This document shows, piece by piece, positions 19,732 through 29,960 of a DNA stretch of 64,000 nucleotides. Numbering within the stretch: the first letter of the stretch is position 1; every line of letters begins with the position of its first letter. The notes beneath the pieces are model-generated. The model searched no databases. It was given only the letters and a program-made list of their open reading frames with translations, and was not told the origin of the DNA. Source of the stretch: Celoporthe dispersa (lineage: Eukaryota > Ascomycota > Sordariomycetes > Diaporthales > Cryphonectriaceae); the NCBI GenBank assembly GCA_016584495.1, contig WAID01000007.1, positions 2,714,001-2,778,000 of the forward strand. The letters are read 5' to 3'. The translations under genes were made by a program, and so were the position numbers.

Positions 19732-22118
19732 CCCCCGACCCCCAAAGCCCCCGTCCCCCTCTTTTTCTTTCTTCTTTTTCTTTGTTTGTCTATCTATGAC
19801 CTATGGGCTAGAGCTACGGTCAACATGTGCGGGCCCGGGCCTGGCGGGTGGGCTATCCTAGAGGTACTCGAGAGTTACTCGGTACGTGGTTATAAGGGCG
19901 CATGACATAGCATATGTGGCTATTTTATGCAAGTGGCATCTTGCTACCTCGGACTGGCATTGCTGAGCATGCGGTTCTGTCAGTGGAGGCACACTTGTAC
20001 GAGCAGGTTGGATGGTGGGCCACTGAAGGCGTTGTTTGGGAGGTCAATGGGGTTAAGCACACGAAAAGTGTCTGGGCGGTAGAAGGCTGGGCCAAGTACC
20101 AGGCCGTTTTCTTCCGAATCTCGGGCGAGCTGATAGAAGATGCAATATGCTGGTCTTTAGGGTATATACTGAACCGTGGCATCTCGCGCTCTGGATGCGC
20201 AACGAAATCAATGTCTACAAGCTACCCCCCAAGTCCAGGCTGTTACTTACTGGATGCAACCAAGACGGACATCTCCTCCCCCTCCCCCCTCCCCCTTCGG
20301 CCCTCTTCTCAACCCAAGCTAGCCGTACCCTCCTCATCACTTAGGTAGGTAACACCTCAACGTCCCATCATCATCAGCCAAACAGCCGAGGTCAACAACT
20401 TGTACCAATCAGCCTTTCTCCCGGCACTGCTCCTCCTCCAGACCGCAACCTCCCTCCGAATCCCGATCCTACTGACTACCAAGCAACCAGTCAGTCAGTC
20501 ACCACCACCACCACCACCACCACCAAAATCCAGAACCTATCCAAGTCCCTCCTCCCTCTCTAGGGTGGACGGGATGTCTCGGTCCTACCTGTCAGCGTCG
20601 GCTGTTTTGTCATTGGGCGAGAGGGAGAGGGAGAGAAACACCCACCCCCACCCCCGGAACCTCGAGGGAGAGTGTTTTCCCCCCGGCAGGGGAGTTTCGA
20701 TCTCCCACTCCCGCCCCTCCTCCTCCTCCCCCTTCTCCTTCCAGGACTGTAAAGATCTCGAGGGGTTTTGGTTCTGCCTGGATGGTCGGGTGGGATCTTG
20801 GCAGGATATAGCGAAAGGAGGAGGAGGGGATTGAACATCACTTCTAGGAGGTCTTTTTTTTTATTGTTCTGCACCCGGGAGCGCTGCTTAGATATATGTA
20901 TTGTGCAAGTATTCAACAGTTATTTCACACCAGCACGATGCCGACACTGTAATACATTCGAAGAAGAAAGAAGGAAGGGGGAAAAAAGATAAAAATCATC
21001 CCACACTCGCATGCCCTTCTCACCTCTCCCCCCCCCCCCAACCTCTCCCCCAATCAAGATTGATTCATCTACGAGGCCAACCCCTCCCTCCTTCCCCGGG
21101 TCCCCCTCTAGTCCTACCAGAAAGGTCCAGGACACACACACACACACACCCAAGCGCTGATCGCACGACACCGTCTTCCGTAGGACAAGAGGAAAAACCG
21201 TCGTGAGAAAACTGTATCGCAAGGTCGTACGATTTATGCAACGGATGTCTCAAGTTTTTCATTTATTTTTTTGGTTGCTGTTCTTTGTAACGGGCAAACA
21301 CGGTTCTTTCCGTCACCATTGTGAGACGCGGGGGCGGGGTTCAGAGGCTCGCTCCCCCAAGGGGCTCTGTGTATGGAGGTAGGATTTGGAGACGGGCGGA
21401 CGAGTCGTTGACCTGGGCGGGGATGAGTTTATCTCATGGGCGCCGCGAGTACAAGAGAGAGGAAGAGGGGGAGAGAGAGGGGGAGAGACATAGAGAGAGA
21501 GAGAGAGAGAAAAAGTCGACCAGTCACGTAGTAAGCGTACTGAAGATATTTAGAGGGGCAGAAGGGAAGGGAAAGAAAAAAAAAACATCAAACTTTAAAG
21601 GCTATCAACTCGTCCATGATTCCTCCAGCTGGCGTAGAGGCTAGCACCGCCGCAGGATGGCTCCTGGACTGACGCGCCGAGAAAAAGACGATGTGCTTTT
21701 GGGGAATCTACCAAAAACCACTCGCACGATCAGAAAGCACGACACCTCATTTCTAACAAATACCATGCAGTCCCGTTTTTCTCCTGCCCACCCCCAGCCG
21801 TAGCTCCATTTGACCGCCATATACATGATCACAGCTCAGCTCCCGCAGTTCAGTTGCCAACCTTCGGGAGCCATGGCAGCCACCTCATGCTGTAGTCCGA
21901 TACCTGGGCTTCAGATAGATCCGGGTGCCTTTTGTCGGGCTAGGGTCCACCCATGGTTGTTGGTCTCTTTTTTTTTTCCTTTTTTTTTTTTTCCTTCTTT
22001 CTCTTTCTCTTTCCTCTTTATCCTCCTCTGGGGGGATTGAGAATGCTGTCTAGATCTGCTCCCGTCTTAAATGGGGTGACCGCAGCAGTCGGCAGCGGGC
22101 GAGCACCGGGGAGACCCC
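19732..22118. other. Convergent region between Mob2 and hapC
   Basis: 2.4 kb with no supported gene. Contains (ACC)n near 20500-20525, (CA)n at 21134-21148, GA tracts around 21450-21510 and T-tracts at 21967-21992. Long leftover ORFs here follow the repeats and lack domains. Confidence 0.45.
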
Positions 22119-23190
22119 CTAGAAGCCGTCTCCAGTAGCAGCGCCGTTGCCTGGCTGACCATACATGTAGTTGCTTTCTGAGCCTTCACCACCCTGGCTG
22201 GTCAGCTCGCCGGCTGGGAAACCCGAGGAGCCAGAGTTCGAGGGTCCGCCTGCGCCTCCCCTGACCGCTGTAGCCTCCCCTGGCTACCGGGGCGGTTCTG
22301 CTGGTTGTCGTTCCTGTTGGACTGGGACTGCTGCTGCATTCAATCAGCGGGCCTGCACCTTCATATGCCCACGCAGACAAGACTTCATGCCAACCAAGAC
22401 AGAGACAGAACATACTTCGCGGTACTTGGACAGGTAGATCTTCAGGGCCTCGGAGTAGTTCTCGAACCCCAGCGAGGTCATCGCGAACAGGATGTCCTCG
22501 CCGTTGACGGTCTTCCTCTTCTCCTGGTGGCACTTCTCAGAGGCTGTACAATCAGTGTTAGCCTCACCGCGCCACCCCCTTTGAACGGGGACAGGACTCA
22601 CCTTCGCTGGTTATGAAGGAGATGAACTCGCTAACGCACTCCTGCATACACTCCTTGGCCTCCTTGGCGATCTTTGCGTTCTCCGGCAGGGCATTCTTCA
22701 TGATCCGGGCCACTGGCGCAAAGTTGCGTATGTTAGCATCGTACTGGTCATATCTGGCGGCCTCGGAGGGAGGGCGAGCCGCGTCTGGCGACTTTGGAGG
22801 CGGGTCGTGGGACATGGACGAGTTGATAGGCGCGCTCTTTTTTTTCTTTTTTCTTTTTTCTTTTCTCCTCTTTTTCTTCCTTCTTGCTTCCAGAGACAAA
22901 GGAGGAAGTAGGCCGCTCGTCCGGTTCGGTCGCAGCCTATCGCCATGCAGCGCAGACCAGAGATGGACGAGGCGGCGCACACGCTCACGAAGCACGATGG
23001 AGGAGGGCCAGAGAAGGGAGATCAAACGCACCATTCGCTATCGGCAGCCACCGATCCTGTTCCTTGACTTCGAACTCATAGGCGAGGCCGGCGGCCTGTG
23101 GGTCTTGAGGGTCGTTCATTTGTGCTTCGTCGTCTGGTGACTGTACACCTTGTTCAACCTCCTTGGGAGGGGATTGGGGGAATCCGACAT
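22119..23190 (-). CDS. hapC: CCAAT-binding factor subunit HapC/HAP3 (NF-YB)
   Basis: Core exons on the minus strand: up to 23032, 22712-22602, 22543-22416, then a last exon ending at 22119. The NF-YB histone fold is complete after splicing: EVKEQDRWLPIAN / VARIMKNALPENAKIAKEAK / CVSEFISFITSEASEKC / GEDILFAMTSLGFENYSEAL. It pairs with NF-YC and NF-YA to bind CCAAT boxes and governs iron, respiration and redox genes in fungi. The 319-nt first intron is unusually long, with branch GCTAAC. Two ends are uncertain. The likely start is ATG 23190 (MSDSP...), needing one extra base in the G5 run 23176-23180; otherwise ATG 23119 in frame. The last exon beginning at 22333 (QQSQSNRNDNQQNRPG) needs a net +1 shift near 22258-22280 to reach the conserved GFPAGELTSQGGEGS tail; an acceptor at 22284 would avoid the shift. 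Confidence 0.9.
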
Positions 23191-26100
23191 ATTTGGCTAC
23201 CTGCAGCGGGTGCGGACTTCTTGAAATTTCCTTGGTCTGGGTGCCCTCGTACAAGATGCCGGGGCGAAGGTGATGTGTTCAAGATACCCTGGACACGTTG
23301 CAGCAGGGTAGTGAGGCTTGCAACCTTTTTTTTTTCTTTCCCTTTCTTTCTCGATCCTTCCCTTTCCTTTCCCTTCTTTTTTTCTCTCTAGGGCCTTGCT
23401 TTCGGGCTGCAGGAGAGCGCCAGACGTGCCTCGAGGCGTGCTAGAGCTACTCTCTACACCAGTACCTTCCCCAAAAGATGACGGACGAAGCTGTGACAGC
23501 GTCGCCGGGGACTAGAGACTGCTGAGCAGCAACGCGCAGCGAGGTGTGGGGAGGACCAGTGCGAGCCCCACTGCTCAGTGGTCGCCTAGTGCTCGAATAG
23601 CTTTGTGGCTGTTAGTGCCGGACAGCCCTGCTGCAGGTCGTTGTCTTAGCCCCGTCCTTGATGGGTGTGGGTGGATGGGGATGGATGATACCAGACCCTG
23701 GAGGGAGAAAAGTCTGTACTGCTTCCCGGGGTGAGGGGTGGACGTCACTGCAGAAAGAGTGAGAAAGATCCCGTCCCAGTGCGCGCGCCGTGTCTCTTGA
23801 CAGGCTCGCTGTCTCGTGTCTTCCCGGCTGCTGGTTACACTGACGTAGAGGATTGGCTGAAGGTGGTTGGCCTAATGCCGCGTGCTATAGGCTGGTAGGT
23901 CAGAAAATAAAGTGTACTTTTTCCAGGTGGCATGCGAGGTACGGGAAGATGCTGGGCCGGTGGACAGGCCGGGTCAGGAAAAGATTGGCTGAGGTTGAAC
24001 AGGGCCTGGGTGCCTCGTGGGAGAAAGAGCTGCAGAGTCGCGTCAGAGGAGAACCGCTCTGCCGGCATCAGCTGTGGTGTGTTTGCAGGTCGGCGCGGCG
24101 ACGAACAGGAGGGCTGGACGGAGAGCCGCAGGCCAAGGTGAGAGCCAGGTTTTCTGCGCACCAACCAGAGGCCGTCTCTCGAGCCTTAGAGGAGGAGGCG
24201 AGGCGGCCCAGCACAGTCACTCTCCTGTTGGCTCGTGCGGCGGAGGGGGGACAGTGCTCTGTGCTCGTATAGGCACAGAGCCCCGGGAGAGGGAGCTTGA
24301 GCTTGGTACGTAGCATACCTCGGGTGGGTATGCGCGGTGGTCCAGCACGTCGCAGACAACCTTGGTTTGGCAGGTGGGCAGCGACAACGGGAGGGAAGAT
24401 ACATACAGTTACCTTGAGAGTACACACAAGAGACAGGGTCAGGCCTTCTTGCCTTGCGCTGCCTTGCGGTTGAAGAGGAGAGGGGGGGGGTTCTTGCAGA
24501 AGCGCGTGCGTGTGAGTCGTCCTCTTTGCGTGACTATGCCTATGCCCGCGCGCGCCCTGTCAACGGCTGGCTGTTGTGTTTTTTTTTTGTTCCAGTCCAA
24601 TCAGCCCACTGCAGCCTCAGTCAGACACAGGCCGGCTGCCGGTAGCGGTCAGGGGAGTCAGGTTCAGGGTAATAGCAGCCCTTCGAAGGATGAGTCCTGG
24701 ATTGGTATGATAAAAAAAAATAAATAAAAAATGCACGCTATCTGGGAGGAGCTGGGCTGTAGTAGCGTGGGGTTTGTTGCAGGAAGAAAAGACCTGGGGG
24801 GTGACTGATGGGAGAGGACAAGTGAGATGCGCGTGGGCGGGTCGGGTAGAGGGACTCAGAGGCATGGCACGGCCTGGAAAGCTCTGGTACTATTGGGGGG
24901 GGTTAACCCCGGCCTCTCCTTCCTCCCCCTCCTCAGTGTCAACAACCACCTAGCAAGTACTATGTACCAGGTTGCTAGGCAAGCCAGGCACGGCCCAGCG
25001 GAAGCACACGGGGCACGTCGCAACCCTGCCATGGCAGCTCAGCGTTGCTCGCTGTAACAAGCTGTCGTGGTGGCCCGAGTTAGCTAGCCCGATACATACC
25101 ACGGTACACATAACGCATGCAGGCTGCCAAGTACAGTACTACTGTAGTACTACGGCATGTACCAGGCTCCTCATCGCTACTATGTACAGAGCACTGACCA
25201 TCTCAGGACGCTGGTACACCGGTATCGTGGAAAAGCTTGATCGCGTGTAGAGAGAGGACCAGCAGCTGAGCTCCCTCCCTGTCCCGTCTCCCACATCACA
25301 GCACCTCGTCAAGACTTGTGGTCTGGCTGTAGAGCAGCATCACACCAGGAACTTACATGCATACGAGGTATGAGTACTACGTACACACACGAGACGCCTG
25401 CACAGGCTGGGGTCAGATCTCTACTGGGTGCTCACCGTAAGCCCGAGGTGTGGATGCACGAAATGGCTGACAGGGCCGGGGGGGGGAGGGAGGGGTGGGT
25501 TCGTACTGCTGAAGCTATTTACAGCACCATGACGGACTCTTGGCTACTTACCACGGAGGATCGTCCAGCAACCAGGCATCATGCCCTCTCTGAACCGTCG
25601 GGCCTGAATGCGGTATACCGCCATTTTGATACCCACAATGACATCGACAGGTTGCCTCCAGGGTCATGGTGATCACCTTCAGTCACCTTGATCACACCTG
25701 GCATATCTCACCGCTCAAGCTGTATCAAACCTTGGTTCTGAGCATGGTGAGAGCGCCAACCCTCCCACTCCTTGCTGCCCAAGCAGCCATGGTACATCCA
25801 CGTCTGTCCGTCGAGCATAGACACGATCCCGGCCAGCCCCTCCCTCCTGCTAACACGCAGCAAGCTGAAGCTGATGCCGCCCTTGACGACGGCCATATGC
25901 CCTTACCTGGGTGACGGCTTCAGCTTCGATGTGCATCCGGACGGAATGGATGCGCGTTTCTGACGACGTTAGTTAAAAAAAAACCACCAAACAAACCATG
26001 AGGTGAGGTCGGACTGGCCAGGTTCCTGACACGGCGCTGGCGTTTCCTGGTCCGATGGCGGGTGGCTTGGACGGTCAATTCAACTGACAATTCTCATTTT

Positions 26101-27818
26101 TCCTCCCCGCTTCTTCTTCGAGCATGCTACCGGCCTAGTCGGTGGTTGGTTCGCGACAATGATGGTAAGCTCGCCCTGTGAAGGAACTACAGCGCGCGAG
26201 GCTGGGCCTGTTCCCATCTCGGGCCTGCTAGGTTTCAGCCAATCAAAATACACAGGCGCCTGGAATTCGTCTCATCGGAAGAGACCATAGATTAATGATT
26301 CCCGAGTGGTGCAGCACAGGTGGCCAGTTTTTCGGGCCTATACGGTAGCTTTGTACTGTATTCCGGATGTCTTGGATATGTGAATGGATGCATTCTTTTT
26401 TTCTACTTCTTTCTTCTTCTTCTTCTTCTTCTTTTTTTTCTTTTTCTTTTTTGGGTGCGACGGGTGAGCAGCAGCTCGTCATTGCGTTACTGCATGTTGA
26501 GAGTCGTGCAGATAGAAGTCTACTAGTGCTTCCCCCCACATGCATGCACTGCAGTCGCAATGCTGCCTTGAGAACACTACTGTACTGTCTCACTGACAAC
26601 TCAGATGCATCCACTAGATCCTTGATCAGTGGTGCTGCTGCGGGATCCCTTGCCCCATAATGACGGCCATCACAGGTCAGACGATGGGTGACGATACTCT
26701 GGCAACACCACCACACTCGGCCTGCATGCCCTCCATGGACCAGCATCCTAGGGGTGGAAAAAAAAAATCAAAAGTCCCTATCACCGTAAGAGGGCTGACA
26801 CACACATACACACGCACATAAATACTTTCTCTCTGTGTATCTTGCGTGGAGGTGGGCGAGGACGCTGATGAGAGCTGACAATCGCTTCTGGAGCACTTGA
26901 ATTGGAAGAAAACCAGTCTACTGCACTCTATCATAGTCTTATGTAGGCCAAGCATGCACGCACAGGGGTCTCTCTGCACGGCAGCCCGCTTGTCGAGCTC
27001 AGCACAAGGTCGGCAGTCGCTATTCTGGGCCTGATGCCGGCCTCTTCACGAGAGGAGGAAGCCCAGGCAGAAAGACCCCCGGGGCCCGGCCGCTCTAGAC
27101 CTTCACGCCGCGCGGATGCAGGTATGATGCTGTGTCGCAGGGCCGGTCGCTCAGCGCTTGCAGCCCTGGCGCTGGGCTGCCTTGACGACCTGCAGGGGTG
27201 CTTCTCTCTCTCTAAAAAAAATTTGCATTCGCACTGCATGCAGGTCCCTTCAGCGATTCCTATATAGGCACCTTGGACATCTGCGGCCGCATAATTCGGC
27301 CCATGATGGGTTTCAAACGGAGTACCGGTAACCTATCAGGACTCAACAGCCTTAAAATCCATCGCGAATGCCGGTTGGGCAGGAAGACGCCGTTGCCGCC
27401 CGCATGTCCAAGCGATGGGGTCATTGGGACAACGCACCACCACACCACCATTCCCATCGACCGATCTCTTGATCACCTGAGTCTGTAGGCCTGTGACTTG
27501 TCCGTACATTCTCATCTAGATCGGAACCTTCGTCGCTCATCTGCGGTTATCTGCAGCGCATAACCTTCCCCCCGCGTCCTGGAGCCTCATTTTTTTTTCC
27601 AACAAGTTTTGTTTTAGGCTTCAAAATGCTGAACCGGGGAAAAGCGACGACAGCATCCGGTTGGCACACGTCACCCTCCTGCCTGTGTCTTGTTATGACG
27701 TTTCCGATGCTGCCCTTGCAACAGTCCACCTCTGTTGGATGCCGTCATTCCTCGCTCCCAGGGCCGGGACTTCTAGCCTCGCAGAATCTTCTCCGACACG
27801 AGCCTCAGCGTGAGAGCA
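23191..27818. other. Long gene-poor region upstream of hapC
   Basis: 4.6 kb without a recognisable gene on either strand. The near part is the hapC promoter and has inverted CCAAT boxes at 23852-23856 and 23984-23988 (both in GATTGGCTGA) and a direct CCAATCAG at 24597-24604. Further right are poly-T/CTT tracts (about 26395-26452) and a 17-bp palindrome at 25135-25151. ORFs up to 167 aa occur but none shows domain-like sequence. Confidence 0.45.
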
Positions 27819-28474
27819 TTATTGAACAACCTGTACATTGTTCTTCTTCTGTAATTCGTAGATGTTCGGTCAGTAAGCAAGGTCACAGACCAGGTCGCAT
27901 GCCACAAGACGCGGCAGCCCCAGCGGGCGGAGCTTGACGCACCTTCCAGTCATCCAGCTCCTTCTGCTTGGCTAGTAACTGCTCCTTGAGGTCCTTCTCC
28001 ACCTTCTTCAGGCCCTCGGTGTTCGTCTTTAGGGACGGGAGCACGTCCTTGATCGTCATCTCGACAAGGACGCCGTTGATCATGCGGAAGCACTTGCGGT
28101 CCTCAGCCAGAGGCTCCAGCGTCGTCAGAACGGCTCTGGCGATGATCATGTTAGCCCATGAGCAATGACAGGTTTGGCGAGCGTGATGCTCCACGTGCCG
28201 GTGCAGGTCGCCTGCCCGACATCATGGAGGAGGGAAGGGGCATCCTAAGAGGTTGCAGATAAAGAATCGACAAGGGCATCGTTGGCACATACGTATGTTC
28301 GTCTTTCTCCTGTTCAACATCGCCGACTTTTTGGGCAAGTTGTTGAATGGTGTTCTTGAATGTGGTGTATTGGGTCTGAAGATCTGTTTTCTCTTGTCAA
28401 TGATGGATGCGCTGGAGATAGTGAGACGAAGACCTACCTTGCGACTTCTTTGCAGCTGCTGGTTGTGTTGCCAT
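27819..28474 (-). CDS. PFD2: Prefoldin subunit 2
   Basis: Four exons on the minus strand: 28474-28438, 28383-28293, 28135-27943 and 27848-27819, giving 116 aa; introns of 54, 157 and 94 nt. It is a beta-type prefoldin: helix 1 (DLQTQYTTFKNTIQQLAQKV), the hairpin DRKCFRMINGVLVEMTIKDVL, and helix 2 (NTEGLKKVEKDLKEQL, AKQKELDDWK), ending KKNNVQVVQ. The last exon supplies only nine residues, and the acceptor after a clear ACTGAC branch point is convincing because KKNN...VVQ is the usual end. Prefoldin hands unfolded actin and tubulin to the CCT chaperonin in the cytosol. Divergent from Cmc2, with 297 bp between the start codons. Confidence 0.93.
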
Positions 28475-28771
28475 GGCTGGGTGTTCGTGCCTATCGAACG
28501 AGATGACAGGGGGACATAAGAGCGTTGAGAAAATTGTTGCAGGGTTGACAATGGTGAGGCTGGAGTTATCGACCGTTGGTGTTGAGTCTGGAGTGAGCTG
28601 GGGAAGGAAGGTGGTCATAGCTCCTCTCCGCTCGCCGCTGCCGCCACCCCTAGAAAACTTGCCGCCGCTGGTAACTGGAAACTTTTCAACAGCCACAACT
28701 TCTACAGCCAAAGCCAACTCCAGCAGCCTGCGACAACATTTGAGCCTCCTAATCAATTGTTTATCTGCAAG
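28475..28771. promoter_or_regulatory. Compact bidirectional promoter of PFD2 and CMC2
   Basis: Only 297 bp separate the two ATGs, so both 5' leaders and both core promoters must lie here. Confidence 0.55.
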
Positions 28772-29081
28772 ATGCATCCTCACCTGCACACCAAGGATAA
28801 TACCGGTATGCTCTACGAAGCATCTTTTGCTAATTTCACACGCTCGTCTTTGCTAATCATCACGCCACCTAGCCTGCGAGGACCTCATGACGGCCCTCGA
28901 GGAGTGTCATGATCGCGGGTTCCTCTGGAAGTCAATGGGCATGTGCAATGGCGCAAAGGAGGCCCTGAGTGCCTGTCTGCGTGCAGAGCGGAGGAAACGC
29001 CAGGACAACAACCGCAGCAAGACCCAAGAGAAGAAAGATGTCATCAGACAGAAGTGGAAGGAAATCGACGAGAACTCCTGA
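28772..29081 (+). CDS. CMC2: Cmc2-type twin CX9C mitochondrial protein
   Basis: Two exons, 28772-28805 and 28873-29081, giving 80 aa; the 67-nt intron ends CACCTAG. The sequence begins MHPHLHTKDNTA and carries a twin CX9C motif: CEDLMTALEEC and CNGAKEALSAC. A basic, Gln/Lys-rich helix (ERRKRQDNN, VIRQKWKEIDENS) ends it. Such proteins are imported by Mia40 into the intermembrane space and help cytochrome c oxidase assembly. Length and motif order fit Cmc2 better than Cmc1 or Cox17. Confidence 0.92.
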
Positions 29082-29384
29082 TCTGGCACCGCCCCGAGCC
29101 CGCGAACCACTATCCACGATACGCGAACCCGGGACATACTTTGATCACATTGCAAGAAGGGGGGAGTGCAGTGTCGGCAGTCATACTATGGGCAAGCAGG
29201 TCACCCCAAGATAGAAGTGACCCTGGAATCAGGCTACGAGAGCTTCATGCATGCTTCCAAGGTCTCGAGGGAGGTCCCACACGGCACGAGGCCTGAAAGG
29301 AGCATGAATTGGTATTGACGAAGCCTCTACGATCTGGCGTGTGGTACTGGTTCATACGGAGTCTGGTCGACAGTCTGACGCCTT
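29082..29384. other. Convergent spacer between CMC2 and TMEM14 gene
   Basis: 303 bp between two stop codons; nothing further seen. Confidence 0.5.
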
Positions 29385-29960
29385 TCAGAGGTTACGTTGA
29401 TACGCGCCGTTCCCAAAGAGGACCATTCCAAAGGTCGCCAAGACGGACAAGATCATGGGCACCGTCTTCCGGAGTCTGATGGCCCGTGGGATGGATGACC
29501 CTCCCAGCACAACAGAGGCCAGCAGGCTCAACTCGATGCCATAAGGCTCGCTGTTCTGAATGCGATACCCGCCCAACGCGTCTGTGTCTGTTAGACCAAG
29601 GTGTCATCCCTTCGGAGCCGTCGCACAAGGGAATGATAACCTGGACTCACATAACAGTCCGACGGAACATCCTGCTATGATGGAGGGCAGCGACCGAGTT
29701 CGCGCATATCCAAAGATTCCTCCCGAGGCCTTGTAGAAGAGTCGCGATCAGTCCATGCTCTACCAGGCGGACAAGATTCTTGGCAGCCCGGCATCGCCAC
29801 TTATCGAGCTCGGTCCGCAGTATTTTGGGGTTGCTGGACTTTGCGACCAACAGCCTCACTCACCGTCAAAGCTGCGAGGATGTATGAAGGAGTTTCGAGG
29901 CCCTAGGCCAGACCATTAGCTCGAATGCCATCACCAACTGCAATGTCGGTCTCTCACCAT
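29385..29960 (-). CDS. TMEM14/UPF0136 family membrane protein
   Basis: Four exons on the minus strand: 29960-29958 (the ATG alone), 29902-29864, 29729-29651 and 29581-29385, giving 105 aa. Introns are 55, 134 and 69 nt. Sequence features of the family are all present: ETPSYILAALT, SGGIFGYARTRSLPSIIAG, LLYALGGYRIQNS and SLLASVVLGGSSIPRAIRLR, forming four hydrophobic helices. Human TMEM14C is a mitochondrial inner-membrane protein needed for porphyrin transport; the fungal role is not established. The first exon ends directly after ATG at donor GTGAGAG, and the next begins GGC CTC GAA after TAG with branch GCTAAT. No upstream in-frame start in exon 2 exists because the acceptor TAG itself is an in-frame stop. 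Confidence 0.87.
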
